From assembly GCA_031265585.1 (NCBI GenBank), contig JAISCL010000348.1:1-35773 (forward strand): DNA of 35,773 nt, in the 5' to 3' direction. The position numbers were made by a program, and so were the translations under genes. Source of the DNA: Tannerella sp. (GTDB lineage: Bacteria > Bacteroidota > Bacteroidia > Bacteroidales > Tannerellaceae). Within the stretch, counting starts at the first letter, position 1. Each line of letters starts with the position of its first letter. Below, piece after piece: positions 1-8,869 of this stretch. The notes below the pieces were generated by a model. The model was given only the letters and a program-made list of their open reading frames with translations, ran no database searches and was not told the DNA's origin.

Positions 1-1161
1 GACAATTTCGGTAACGATCCGAATATAGTCAAAGTGTATTTTAACAGTAAACCGGCGCCGGTAGTGGGCTGCAACAGCGGAAACATACTGGTCATCACTC
101 CGCGGCAGCCCGGCGACACCTGTGTGATTTCGCTCGTCATAGGGCAGGATTCAACGGTGTTTGCTCAAAAATACGTCTATCATACCCGCGAGGTTGTATC
201 GACGATTGTAGGGCAAAGGGGGACTACGGCCTTCAAGGAGGGCAGTTTCGGCGAGGCGACGTTTTGGCAGCCGACGTACCTCACGGTTGACGACGAGGGG
301 AACCTGTTCCTCGCACACCAGGACAGTCCCAACAGCGTGGTCATGATCAGCCAGCAGAACCGTTCGGTGACGCAGCTGTTTTTGTGCCCGAACAAGCCCA
401 ATGCGCCGAGTACCGATATTACGGGACGGGTGATTGTGGTGCCGGCAGACGGCGGAGACGCCTACAAGGATACTTATTACGAGTTTGACGCCGATGCCCA
501 GTGGACGCCCAGGACGCGGAAAATACTGCATCCCACGCCGGCTGACGTGGCGAACGGTACGCCGGATTTCAATGTCAACCTGTATAAACATTCGTTTGCA
601 ATCTGCATGTTGGACAGCATGGTTTATACACGTTCAAACCGCGACGGGTACCTGCTTAAATTCAATCCGAAAACACGCATGGGGGAGGCGGTGGATGTGA
701 ACGGGTCGACGAGGTGCAATCCCCTGAACAGCGATACCTATCTTGTCTTTGACCCGGTCAACAAGTCGAGGATGTACTGTGCCAGCACGAGCCAGCACTG
801 CATCCACTATTTTGACGTGCTGACGGGCGAAACCGGGGTTTATGCCGGGAAAAGCGGGGAGTCCGGCTGGAAGGACGGACAGATTGAAGACGCCCGGTTT
901 AACGGGCTGCGCCAGATGGTGCTGGACAATGACGGCAATCTGATTGTGGCGGACGTCAACAATCACTGCATCCGTCAAGTCTCCCCGGAAGGCATCGTGA
1001 CGACCATTGTGGGCATTGCCGGCAAGAGCGGCTATCAGGACGGAAATTCCGATGATGCCCTGTTTAATTCTCCCTGGGGCCTGTGCATCGACCGGAACGA
1101 CGGCAGCATCTATATCGCAGACCGGGGAAACAAGTGTATCCGTAAACTAACCAGAGAATAA
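1..1161 (+). CDS. IPT/TIG and NHL-repeat surface protein, 5'-truncated by the window edge
   Basis: The reading frame is open from base 1, so the gene begins outside the window; the GTG at 34 is only an internal codon. The first ~60 visible residues look like the end of an IPT/TIG (Ig-like) domain. The rest is an NHL-type beta-propeller: repeated blocks of the form 'DARFNGLRQMVLDNDGN..VADVNNHCIRQVSPEG' and 'ALFNSPWGLCID..IYIADRGNKCIRKL' mark the last blades near the C-terminus, and an earlier blade starts around residue 70. Such proteins are commonly the first or accessory genes of susCD operons, where they are thought to bind glycan at the cell surface. The stop lies 5 bases before the susC start, so both are surely co-transcribed. 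The family assignment is good; the ligand is unknown. Confidence 0.85.
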   Translation, partial: DNFGNDPNIVKVYFNSKPAPVVGCNSGNILVITPRQPGDTCVISLVIGQDSTVFAQKYVYHTREVVSTIVGQRGTTAFKEGSFGEATFWQPTYLTVDDEGNLFLAHQDSPNSVVMISQQNRSVTQLFLCPNKPNAPSTDITGRVIVVPADGGDAYKDTYYEFDADAQWTPRTRKILHPTPADVANGTPDFNVNLYKHSFAICMLDSMVYTRSNRDGYLLKFNPKTRMGEAVDVNGSTRCNPLNSDTYLVFDPVNKSRMYCASTSQHCIHYFDVLTGETGVYAGKSGESGWKDGQIEDARFNGLRQMVLDNDGNLIVADVNNHCIRQVSPEGIVTTIVGIAGKSGYQDGNSDDALFNSPWGLCIDRNDGSIYIADRGNKCIRKLTRE

Positions 1162-1166
1162 AAAGT

Positions 1167-4100
1167 ATGAAACAGTTAATCATTGGCATCACACTGCTGC
1201 TGTGCGCGGTGATGCAGGTATCGGCGCAGCGGAACCTGACCGTACAGGGAACCGTATATGATGAAACCGGCGAGACCATGCCCGGTGTTGCCGTTTATAT
1301 AAAGGACAGGCCGGGAATAGGCACGACTACCGACGAAAACGGTGTTTTTTCAATCAAAGCCTCCAAAAATGAGGCGGTCGTTTTTTCGTATATAGGCTAT
1401 AAAAAGGTGGAACATTATGTTCAGAAAGAAGAAGCCGGTTTGGAGATCCGGCTGGAAGTGAGCGCTTCGGAACTGGAGGAAGTGGTGGTGGAAGCGCTGG
1501 GAATCAAGCAGCGTAAAATCAGCACGGTAGGGGCTGTCAGCACGATTGACGCCAGGGATCTGCAGGTGCCGGCCACGGCGCTCACGAATATGCTTGGCGG
1601 ACGGATGGCAGGCGTGATCACCATGCAGACGAGCGGTGAACCGGGGAAGAACATTTCGGAATTTTGGATACGGGGGATCGGTACGTTTGGCGCGAATGCT
1701 TCCGCTTTAGTCCTTATCGACGGACTGGAGGGCGACATTAATTCCGTTGACCCGGCAGATATTGAAAGCTTTTCGGTGCTGAAAGACGCCTCGGCTACCG
1801 CTGTTTACGGCGTGAGGGGCGCGAACGGCGTTGTGCTGATCAATACCAAACGGGGCGAGGAGGGCAAGCTGAAAATCTCTTTCCGCAGTAACCTGTCGCT
1901 CTCGAAGCTGCAGCGCCTGCCCGATTACGTCGGCTCTTACGATTATGCCAGCCTGGTCAACGAAGCGCTCATCTCCCGCGGCGACCAGCCCAAATACAGC
2001 GCCGGCGACCTCGACATCATCCGCTACGGCCTCGACCGCGATCTCTTCCCGGATGTGGACTGGCAGAAGGAGATTATCCAGCCCCTCAGCCTGCAGCAAA
2101 CGTATTACGTGAACGCACAGGGCGGCGGAAGTGTGGCCAAGTATTTCCTGAGCCTGGGCATGTCGGAAGAAAGCGCTGCCTATAAAGTCAGCCCCGACAG
2201 CCAGTACGGCGCCAAGACAGGCTACAATACATACACGTACCGTACAAACCTGGATATTAAGCTGACGGAGAGTACCCATGTGTTTTTCAGCACCGATGGC
2301 TACCTGACGCGCCGTACACAGCCGGGCATGACGAATACGGAACTCCTCTGGTTCTCGCTTTCGTCGATGACGCCGATCGTCGTCCCGCTCGTCTATTCCA
2401 CCGGACACCTTCCCACGTACGGTACCGGCGAGGACAATATTTCGCCGTACATCATGATGAATTACCTGGGCACTGCGTCGGAAAGCACGAACACGTTTAA
2501 GAATACGATTAACGTCGACCAGGACCTGTCGGTTCTCCTCGACGGCCTGAACCTCCGCGTACAGGGCGCGTTTGATACGAAAACGTACTTTAACGAGCGC
2601 CGCTACGTAATGCCCGACATGTATTATGCCTCCTCCCGCGGCATAGACGGCGAACTGCAGCTGGCCCGGCGGGTGAACAGCATCAATGCCATGTACAGTT
2701 ACGCCCAGCGCCAGTACCGCAAGTACCATCTCGAATCAACGCTTAACTACAACAGGCTCTTTAACGAAATGCACCGCTTCTCCTTCCTGGCCTATTATTA
2801 CATGAGCGATTCGAAGGATACGAACGACATCTCCGGAGGAGGCATCGGCCCGAGCATGAAGGCCATACCGAAACGCTACCAGGGCCTGTCGAGCCGCCTG
2901 ACGTACGGTTATCTCGACACCTACCTGCTGGACGTCAATTTCGGCTACACCGGCTCGGAAAACTTCCAGAGCGGGCATCGCTTCGGCTTTTTCCCGTCCG
3001 TCGCCCTCGGATGGGTGCCGACGCAGTACGAATTTGTCAAAGACCGGCTGCCCTGGATCACTTTCTTTAAAATCAGAGGCTCGTACGGGACGGTCGGCAA
3101 CGACCGGATCTCCGATACCCGCTTCCCGTACCTGACCATCGTCAATTCCAATGCCTCCACCGGATGGGGCTACCGGGAATCGGGCATTTCCGAAAACAGC
3201 ATTGGTGCCGACAACCTGGTCTGGGAAAAAGCCGTCAAGGCAAACATCGGCATTGACGCCCACTTCTTCGACGAAAAGCTGAACCTGACGGTGGATGCAT
3301 TCAACGACAGGCGCAACGGCATCTTTCAGGAACGCGCCAACATACCCGGATACGCCGGACTGGTGCAAATGCCCTACGGCAATGTCGGCCGCATGAAGAG
3401 CTACGGCTCCGACGGCAACATCTCCTACACGCACGAGCTGAACCGGGACTCGCACTTTACCCTGCGCGCCAACTATACCTATTCCGCCAACGTGGTGGAA
3501 AACTGGGAGCAGGCAACGCCCAAATACGATTACCAGCAATATTCCGGCTATCCGCACGACGCCATACGGGGCTACATTTCCATGGGCCTCTTCCGCGACG
3601 AACAGGACGTGGAAAGCAGTCCGGCCCAAACCTTTTCGTCGGAAGTGCTGCCCGGGGATATCAAATACAAGGACGTGAACGGAGATGGAGTGATCAATGC
3701 CGACGACCGCGTTGTCCTCTCATACCCTACATATCCCCGCCTGATGTACGGCTTTGGCGGCGAATACCAGTGGAAAAACCTTACGCTGGGAATCCTGTTC
3801 AAGGGCACCGGCGACTGTGACTTCTATTATGTCGGCCAGGAGGTCAGTCAGTTTGGCATGAATTATATCAACGGGATGGGGTATGTGCCCTTTCATGCCG
3901 GCGAAATGGGCAGCGTGCAGACGATTGTTGCCGACCCCGCGAACCGGTGGATCTCACGGGAATATGCCGAAAAAATGGGAATGGACATGTCCCTGGCGGA
4001 AAATCCCGATGCCCGCTTCCCGCGGCTGACTTTCGGACGCAACGAGAACAACTCCCAGATCTCGGATTTCTGGAAAGGAAATAAAAAATACCTGCGGCTG

Positions 4101-4301
4101 CAGGAAGTGAGTCTTAACTATAACCTGAAAGCGGACCGGCTACGCGGTATCGGCGTTTCTTCGATCGATTTCCAACTGGTGGGAAACAATCTTTACATCT
4201 GGGACAGTGTCGGAATCTATGACCCCGAACAGGCGCAGTTTAACGGACGGGCGTATCCGATCCCTTTACGCGGGACGTTCCAGGTTTATATACATTTCTA
4301 A
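1167..4301 (+). CDS. SusC-like TonB-dependent outer-membrane receptor (full length)
   Basis: This is a 1044-residue outer-membrane transporter that imports oligosaccharides using TonB energy, working with the SusD-like lid encoded next to it. A signal peptide ends near 'VSAQ' (residue ~20). A carboxypeptidase-D-like regulatory domain follows (about 24-105, 'VQGTVYDETGETMPGVAVYI', 'FSYIGYKKV'). After 'EEVVVEALGIKQ' comes the plug domain (about 110-225) with the usual 'VLKDASATAVYGVRGANG' signature, then the long beta-barrel ending in a C-terminal aromatic ('VYIHF'). The length is normal for SusC proteins. The start is ATG with an A-rich leader 5 bases after the NHL gene. The coding sequence is noticeably richer in G+C than the second, broken susC at 9221. 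The substrate cannot be read from sequence. Confidence 0.95.
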   Translation: MKQLIIGITLLLCAVMQVSAQRNLTVQGTVYDETGETMPGVAVYIKDRPGIGTTTDENGVFSIKASKNEAVVFSYIGYKKVEHYVQKEEAGLEIRLEVSASELEEVVVEALGIKQRKISTVGAVSTIDARDLQVPATALTNMLGGRMAGVITMQTSGEPGKNISEFWIRGIGTFGANASALVLIDGLEGDINSVDPADIESFSVLKDASATAVYGVRGANGVVLINTKRGEEGKLKISFRSNLSLSKLQRLPDYVGSYDYASLVNEALISRGDQPKYSAGDLDIIRYGLDRDLFPDVDWQKEIIQPLSLQQTYYVNAQGGGSVAKYFLSLGMSEESAAYKVSPDSQYGAKTGYNTYTYRTNLDIKLTESTHVFFSTDGYLTRRTQPGMTNTELLWFSLSSMTPIVVPLVYSTGHLPTYGTGEDNISPYIMMNYLGTASESTNTFKNTINVDQDLSVLLDGLNLRVQGAFDTKTYFNERRYVMPDMYYASSRGIDGELQLARRVNSINAMYSYAQRQYRKYHLESTLNYNRLFNEMHRFSFLAYYYMSDSKDTNDISGGGIGPSMKAIPKRYQGLSSRLTYGYLDTYLLDVNFGYTGSENFQSGHRFGFFPSVALGWVPTQYEFVKDRLPWITFFKIRGSYGTVGNDRISDTRFPYLTIVNSNASTGWGYRESGISENSIGADNLVWEKAVKANIGIDAHFFDEKLNLTVDAFNDRRNGIFQERANIPGYAGLVQMPYGNVGRMKSYGSDGNISYTHELNRDSHFTLRANYTYSANVVENWEQATPKYDYQQYSGYPHDAIRGYISMGLFRDEQDVESSPAQTFSSEVLPGDIKYKDVNGDGVINADDRVVLSYPTYPRLMYGFGGEYQWKNLTLGILFKGTGDCDFYYVGQEVSQFGMNYINGMGYVPFHAGEMGSVQTIVADPANRWISREYAEKMGMDMSLAENPDARFPRLTFGRNENNSQISDFWKGNKKYLRLQEVSLNYNLKADRLRGIGVSSIDFQLVGNNLYIWDSVGIYDPEQAQFNGRAYPIPLRGTFQVYIHF

Positions 4302-4314
4302 ATACTTGACGGAT

Positions 4315-6315
4315 ATGAAAACAATAAAAAAATATTTCGGAATTTATGCGGTAGCGCTGACTGTCCTGCTCCCGCTGTTCAACGCATGTGACTTTCTGGA
4401 CGTTGACGATTACTTTAACGAGACGCTCAAATATGATTCCATCTTCCACAACAAGCTGAACCTGGAAAAATATCTCTGGGGCACGGCCAACTCTTTCGAC
4501 GATGAAGGCGGAATTTTCGGCAACGTGGTTTATACGCCGGGTATCATGGCTACCGACGAGGCCTTCTCGCTGGGAGCCGCATACAACGGCTTACAGCTTG
4601 TACTTGGGGAGGTTACGGCCTCCGATGCACAGGGAATCAATATCTACGACAAAATGTACCGGGTCATCCGGAAGGCGAATACGATTTTTGCCCGTATGGA
4701 TGACGCCGTTGACCTTACATCCATCGACCGTCGCGAAATAATGGGTTATACGCATTTCATGCGCGCCTATGCCTATTATAACCTGATCAATCTGTACGGG
4801 CCGGTAGTGCTCCTGCAGGATGACGTCCTCGAGACCAACGAGGAACCCGAATACTATGAACGCTACAGGAATACGTACGATGAGTGTATCGAGTACATTT
4901 GCGAGGAATTTGACAGGGCGGCCAACTATTTGCCTTCGGAAGTGGCTGTCAATTATTTTGGCCGTCCCACGCGCGGCGCGGCGCTGGGGCTGATCGCCCG
5001 CCTGAGGCTTCAACATGCCAGTCCGCTTTTCAACGGCGGTGGCAGGGAAGGGAATGCAGCGCGTTTTTATTTCGATGATTTCAAACGCTCGTCCGACGGG
5101 ATTCATTATATTCAGCAGCAGTACGACGAGCAGCGGTGGGCCGTTGCAGCGCAGGCGGCTAAACGGATCATCGACTGGGGCGTCTACCGTTTGCATACCG
5201 TCGAACGTACGGGCGATACGAGGCCGCTTCCGCCCGGTGTGCCGGACGCAGGTTTCCCGGACGGGGCAGGGAATATCGACGCTTTTCATTCATACAGCGA
5301 CATGTTCAACGGCGAATCGCTCTCGCCGCGTAATCCCGAATTTCTCTGGGCGCGCTATTCTTCACAGGTACGGAGTTTTACGCAAAGGTCGTTCCCCGTT
5401 ACCTATTTCCGCGGATACAACAATCTTTGTGTAACTCAAAAAATTATTGACGCCTATTATATGGAAGACGGACGGACGAAAGAGGAGGCGATGAGCGACG
5501 GGACATACAGCGAAACGGGATATATGGACGGGACGTACGCTTTCTCCGGCTATCAGCTGGGGCCGAATGTCCATAAAATGTATGTGAACCGTGAAATGCG
5601 CTTTTATGCAAGCGTGGCTTTCAGCGGAACCTGGTGGACGGCCACGTCTACATCCGAAGCCTCTTACAAAAATCAGCAGATCTTCTACGACTACAGCGGC
5701 GCAGGAGGCAGGTCGGCCGTAACCGAGGATGTGAACGCATATCCGATCACCGGCTATACGCTGCGTAAATACGTGCATCCCGAAGACGCATGGGCAGGCG
5801 CCGGCGCTTTCGTCCTGGAAAAACCGTTCCCGATTATACGTTATGCGGAAATCCTGCTTTCGTATGCGGAAGCGCTCAATAATCTCCAAAGCCCCTATAC
5901 CCTGACCGATGCCGACGGGAATGAGACGGTTTTTACGCGCGATGTTCAGCAGATCAGGTACTGTTTCAACCAGGTTCGCTACCGTGCAGGCTTGCCGGGG
6001 CTGACGGATGAAGAGCTTGCCGATCCCGGTGTCGTGCAGGAATTGATTGAAAGGGAACGTCTGCTGGAGTTCCTGTGTGAGAATCGCCGTTTCTACGATG
6101 TGCGCCGCTGGGGAAAATACGTCGACAGTGAAAATGAACTGATGATGGGCATGAATACCGATTTGTCCGGGGACGATTATTACACGCGCGTGCCGCTGAA
6201 TCATTCAAAAGCGCGCCGCAGGGTCGTCAACCGCAAATTTGTCTTTATGCCGATTATGATTTCCGAACTGCGCAAAGCGTCTGCGCTTGATCAGAATCCG
6301 GGATGGGAATATTGA
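4315..6315 (+). CDS. SusD-like (RagB/SusD family) surface glycan-binding lipoprotein
   Basis: This 666-residue lipoprotein would cap the SusC channel and bind glycan outside the cell. The start at 4315 was chosen because it gives a lipoprotein signal with lipobox LFNAC (Cys25), 13 bases after the susC stop; the frame is open further upstream to 4207, but that part overlaps susC. Family marks include the N-terminal 'CDFLDVDDYFNETLKYDSIF' region, the TPR-like segment 'MGYTHFMRAYAYYNLINLYG', the C-terminal 'IIRYAEILLSYAEALN' and 'LIERERLLEFLCENRRFYDVRRWG', all typical of RagB/SusD proteins. It is somewhat longer than the common 500-600 residues, but no frameshift is visible. Co-transcription with susC is near certain. 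The ligand is unknown. Confidence 0.95.
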   Translation: MKTIKKYFGIYAVALTVLLPLFNACDFLDVDDYFNETLKYDSIFHNKLNLEKYLWGTANSFDDEGGIFGNVVYTPGIMATDEAFSLGAAYNGLQLVLGEVTASDAQGINIYDKMYRVIRKANTIFARMDDAVDLTSIDRREIMGYTHFMRAYAYYNLINLYGPVVLLQDDVLETNEEPEYYERYRNTYDECIEYICEEFDRAANYLPSEVAVNYFGRPTRGAALGLIARLRLQHASPLFNGGGREGNAARFYFDDFKRSSDGIHYIQQQYDEQRWAVAAQAAKRIIDWGVYRLHTVERTGDTRPLPPGVPDAGFPDGAGNIDAFHSYSDMFNGESLSPRNPEFLWARYSSQVRSFTQRSFPVTYFRGYNNLCVTQKIIDAYYMEDGRTKEEAMSDGTYSETGYMDGTYAFSGYQLGPNVHKMYVNREMRFYASVAFSGTWWTATSTSEASYKNQQIFYDYSGAGGRSAVTEDVNAYPITGYTLRKYVHPEDAWAGAGAFVLEKPFPIIRYAEILLSYAEALNNLQSPYTLTDADGNETVFTRDVQQIRYCFNQVRYRAGLPGLTDEELADPGVVQELIERERLLEFLCENRRFYDVRRWGKYVDSENELMMGMNTDLSGDDYYTRVPLNHSKARRRVVNRKFVFMPIMISELRKASALDQNPGWEY

Positions 6316-6339
6316 TGGAACGAATTAATTTGAATCATT

Positions 6340-7338
6340 ATGAAAAAATATATTTTTATCATTTGTCTGTTTTTTGCAGGTCTTGTTGCCTGTAATGAAG
6401 AAAATTTCTCTTCAAAGGAATATTACAGGTATGTGCTGTATCTGTTGAGTAAGGAAGATTATAATGTATTTTCCGATGTGTACCTGTTTGACGACGGAAA
6501 CCGGTCAACGGGTTATTTCTCTGTCGGCTGCGGCGGTTCTTTGGCCAATCCCGAAGAGGTTACCGTATATCTGGAGCCGGATACCGTGCTGCTGAACGTT
6601 TATAACAGGTCTAATTACGATATAGACACGTCACGGTACGCTCTTTTGATGCCCGGGGACAGATATAGTATTGAAACCATGCAGGTCGTGATCCCGGCGG
6701 AAAATGCCGACCAGTATGTGAAAGTAGCCGTTCATGTATTGCCTGACGGCCTTTCGCCCGACTCAACCTATTTCATACCGTTAGCTATCAAAAGCGTGTC
6801 CAAATATGAAGTCAATCCTGATAAGTTTAATATATTGTTCCGCATAATGGTTGAAAATCAGTATGCGGGGATGTTGAAAGACACGTATTATTCCATGAAG
6901 GGGAACACGCTGGATGATAATGGCGAGATTTTAGCCGGTAGCGGGATCGCTGCCACAAAACTGGCGCGTCCGCTCAGTAAAAACGCCGTGCGGATTTTTG
7001 CCGGGACAGGCCCTGTCCGGGCGGATTTCGGGATTGACCCCGTACTGTCGCGGCCAACGCGGGAAGAACTGGACAAATATGGCATCGTATTGACGGTGAG
7101 GGACAACAACCGGGTCAATATTACGCCATACGGGACTATTCAGGTAGAACAGGTTGACGGCGAAGGACTGAATATTTATTCCGAAGAACGCGACAATATG
7201 GTCGACGACAAGGTAAGCAAATATTTTTACCTGCGTTACAGATACCGCACGCTGAATAAGCCTGCAACCGAATCGGAAGCAGCCGTCTATAACGATTGGC
7301 TCTATGTCCGGGAAACCATCCGGAGGCTGGATGAATAA
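6340..7338 (+). CDS. DUF1735/DUF4361-type (BT_3987-like) surface lipoprotein
   Basis: This 332-residue lipoprotein has lipobox GLVAC (Cys18) followed by Asn-Glu-Glu, an acidic stretch of the kind that sends Bacteroidota lipoproteins to the cell surface. The N-terminal half (about 40-165) resembles DUF1735/BT_3987 domains ('VYLEPDTVLLNVYNRSNYD', 'YFIPLAIKSVSKYEVNPDKFNILFRI'). The C-terminal half fits DUF4361, which usually ends in a 'KYFYLRYRYR' strand as here (about residues 289-298). Members follow susD in many glycan-uptake operons and serve as extra surface glycan-binding proteins. It is the last gene of the operon, 24 bases after susD and followed by a strong hairpin. A+T content rises in this gene compared with susC and susD. 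The exact ligand is unknown. Confidence 0.8.
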   Translation: MKKYIFIICLFFAGLVACNEENFSSKEYYRYVLYLLSKEDYNVFSDVYLFDDGNRSTGYFSVGCGGSLANPEEVTVYLEPDTVLLNVYNRSNYDIDTSRYALLMPGDRYSIETMQVVIPAENADQYVKVAVHVLPDGLSPDSTYFIPLAIKSVSKYEVNPDKFNILFRIMVENQYAGMLKDTYYSMKGNTLDDNGEILAGSGIAATKLARPLSKNAVRIFAGTGPVRADFGIDPVLSRPTREELDKYGIVLTVRDNNRVNITPYGTIQVEQVDGEGLNIYSEERDNMVDDKVSKYFYLRYRYRTLNKPATESEAAVYNDWLYVRETIRRLDE

Positions 7339-7356
7339 ACCGGACGGACATATATA

Positions 7357-7391
7357 AATCTTCCTCACCGGGAAAACCGGTGAGGAAGATT
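7357..7391. terminator. Strong hairpin terminator closing the susCD operon
   Basis: A perfect 15-bp stem (AATCTTCCTCACCGG paired with CCGGTGAGGAAGATT) with a 5-base loop GAAAA begins 18 bases after the DUF4361 stop. There is no U-run on the + side, but a run of A follows at 7395-7402, which would be a U-run for transcription from the right. It probably stops transcription in both directions. Confidence 0.75.
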
Positions 7392-7503
7392 ATTCAAAAA
7401 AACCGGCTTCCTTCATTCGGCTTTTTACCGACGACAGCCTGTGGCAAGCGGAATTGCCTCGCAGGCAGGCTTCATGCAATCCGGCGCTGATATGTTGCCG
7501 CAT

Positions 7504-7613
7504 CAGAAGTGCGAATTTGTCCGGCACTGCAATCCTGCAGACGGTTCAAATTTCCGTCAATTATCATGAAATATTGACGGAAATTTGATGCGGAAAGTAT
7601 AGATGCACTTCTG
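7504..7613. repeat. Nested inverted repeat, MITE- or small-RNA-like, in a 394-base gene gap
   Basis: The gap 7339-7732 has no convincing gene. Besides the terminator it holds two nested stems. The outer arms are CAGAAGTGC (7504-7512) and GCACTTCTG (7605-7613). The inner arms are CAAATTTCCGTCAA (7547-7560) and TTGACGGAAATTTG (7574-7587), a perfect 14-bp stem with a 13-base loop. Sharing one axis suggests a folded unit about 110 bases long, either a decayed mobile element or a structured RNA. Confidence 0.5.
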
Positions 7614-7664
7614 TGAATAGGGCGGCGGATCACGGGATAGCTTGTGAGTTTTTTATTGCACGTG

Positions 7665-7696
7665 TTTGTGAAACCGGATTTTTTCATGTAAGTTTG
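7665..7696 (+). promoter_or_regulatory. Promoter of the LacI-type regulator gene
   Basis: TTTG (7665-7668), a 20-base spacer and TAAGTTTG (7689-7696) match the Bacteroidota -33/-7 consensus. The start site would fall at about 7703, some 30 bases before the ATG at 7733. Confidence 0.7.
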
Positions 7697-7702
7697 CTTG
7701 CA

Positions 7703-7713
7703 AAAACGATTTA
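7703..7713 (+). promoter_or_regulatory. Candidate LacI-family operator at the regulator's own start site
   Basis: AAAACGATTTA here is identical to 8825-8835, upstream of the next susC. Both have the A-rich/CG/T-rich near-symmetry typical of LacI-family operators. This copy sits on the predicted transcription start, which would give autorepression. Confidence 0.5.
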
Positions 7714-7732
7714 ATGTATAACAGAGAAAAGA

Positions 7733-8755
7733 ATGAGAAGAAAGCAGACTAAAGTGTCCATGCAGGATGTCGCCGATGCAGTAGGAGTATCCCTCTCTAC
7801 CGTTTCTTTCGTGCTTAACGGTCAGGAAAAAAAGTTCAGGATTAGTGCGGACATCTCTAAACAGGTATGGGAGATGGCAAAAAAAATGAATTATCAGGTG
7901 AATGAGATTGCCAGAAGTCTTCGTACCGGTCTTACACGGACGGTCGCATTGATAGTGGCGGATATATCGGATCAGTTTTACTCAGGCCTTGCATTTCATT
8001 TTCAGGAATATGCCGAATCGAAAGGGTATACGGTGATCGTTATTAATACAGGCGAGAAGCAGGAACGCGTCAATTCTGTCTTTAATATATTAAAAAACAG
8101 AAAGGTAGACGGCATATTAATGGTTCCTATAGCCAATATAGCGGAAGGCGTTATTGAACGTTTGAACCCGGATATACCCATGGTATTTGTAGACCGGTAT
8201 TTTGATAAAATGGAAACAAGCCGTGTCATTATCAATAATTATGAAATATCCAAAATGGTGACTCAATTGCTTATCGGCAAAGGATGTAAAAGAATCGCTT
8301 TAATAACTTACCGCGATAGTTTGCAACACATGCAGGACAGGAAAAAAGGCTATACGGATGTATTGAGTAAAAATGGATTACTGGATGATAAGATGATCTG
8401 CGAAGTAGGTTATACGGATTATAAAAATACGATCAGCGATTTTTTGAAGAGAATATGGAATCTTCCTGCCCCTGTAGACGGACTGTTTATTACTACGGGA
8501 GGCTTGTCGTCGGTTGTGATCCGTTGCCTGGTAAAAATGGGCGTCAAACTTCAATCGGATATACAGATTATTGGTTTCGACCGGATGGATATGGCGGTAA
8601 ACGTTTCAATTCCGTATGTCCGGCAACCCGTAAAAGAGATTTGTGAAAACGCTTTTGATCTTTTGATGAGCAGGATCGATTCGGGAAATAACGCCGGAAA
8701 CCCCGTTGAATCTGCAATTCCCGCCTCAATTGTTACGGATGCAGACTGGCCTTGA
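7733..8755 (+). CDS. LacI/GalR-family transcriptional regulator
   Basis: This 340-residue repressor-type protein has an N-terminal LacI helix-turn-helix (about 8-30, 'VSMQDVADAVGVSLSTVSFV'), a hinge-like 'EIARSLRTGLT', and a periplasmic-binding-protein-like sugar-sensing domain (about 63-335; 'VALIVADISDQFYSGLAFHF', 'VDGILMVPI', 'IGFDRMDMAV'). The length is normal. It lies between two glycan-uptake clusters with its own promoter. An 11-base element identical to one over the promoter of the downstream susC lies at its own start site, so it probably controls that operon and itself, responding to a sugar or sugar phosphate. Which sugar cannot be told, although the downstream enzymes suggest a rhamnose- or fucose-containing glycan. 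LacI control of a susC operon is less usual than hybrid two-component or sigma/anti-sigma control. Confidence 0.93.
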   Translation: MRRKQTKVSMQDVADAVGVSLSTVSFVLNGQEKKFRISADISKQVWEMAKKMNYQVNEIARSLRTGLTRTVALIVADISDQFYSGLAFHFQEYAESKGYTVIVINTGEKQERVNSVFNILKNRKVDGILMVPIANIAEGVIERLNPDIPMVFVDRYFDKMETSRVIINNYEISKMVTQLLIGKGCKRIALITYRDSLQHMQDRKKGYTDVLSKNGLLDDKMICEVGYTDYKNTISDFLKRIWNLPAPVDGLFITTGGLSSVVIRCLVKMGVKLQSDIQIIGFDRMDMAVNVSIPYVRQPVKEICENAFDLLMSRIDSGNNAGNPVESAIPASIVTDADWP

Positions 8756-8824
8756 TGAGAATGTATTTTCGTTGTTAAAATCAGTGGAATATATAAAAAA
8801 ATTACATCTTATAATTTTTAACAT

Positions 8825-8835
8825 AAAACGATTTA
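8825..8835 (+). promoter_or_regulatory. Candidate LacI-family operator overlapping the -33 region of the susC-2 promoter
   Basis: AAAACGATTTA is an exact copy of the element at 7703-7713. It overlaps the -33 region of the predicted promoter 8832-8863, a good position for repression. A 10/11 match, AAAACGATTGA, occurs at 9214-9224 next to the susC start. Confidence 0.5.
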
Positions 8836-8863
8836 GCAAATCCATAAATTCTTTTTATATTTG
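8832..8863 (+). promoter_or_regulatory. Promoter of the second (broken) susC operon
   Basis: TATATTTG (8856-8863) is a perfect -7 box; TTTAG (8832-8836) is a fair -33 element 19 bases upstream. The predicted start near 8870 leaves an unusually long leader of about 355 bases before the susC start region. Confidence 0.6.
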
Positions 8864-8869
8864 CACCAT

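Noticed and set aside
1707-3629. Two long minus-strand frames (1707-2729, 2736-3629) inside susC-1
   Set aside because: Shadow frames of a G+C-rich receptor gene; low-complexity Val/Ala/Arg-rich translations with no recognisable motif.
4207-4314. Upstream extension of susD to 4207
   Set aside because: It overlaps the susC 3' end and would remove the lipoprotein signal from the N-terminus; the ATG at 4315 fits.
7472-7687. Minus-strand 71-codon frame in the gap before the LacI gene
   Set aside because: It lies across the nested inverted repeat, has no protein-like pattern and no promoter facing it.
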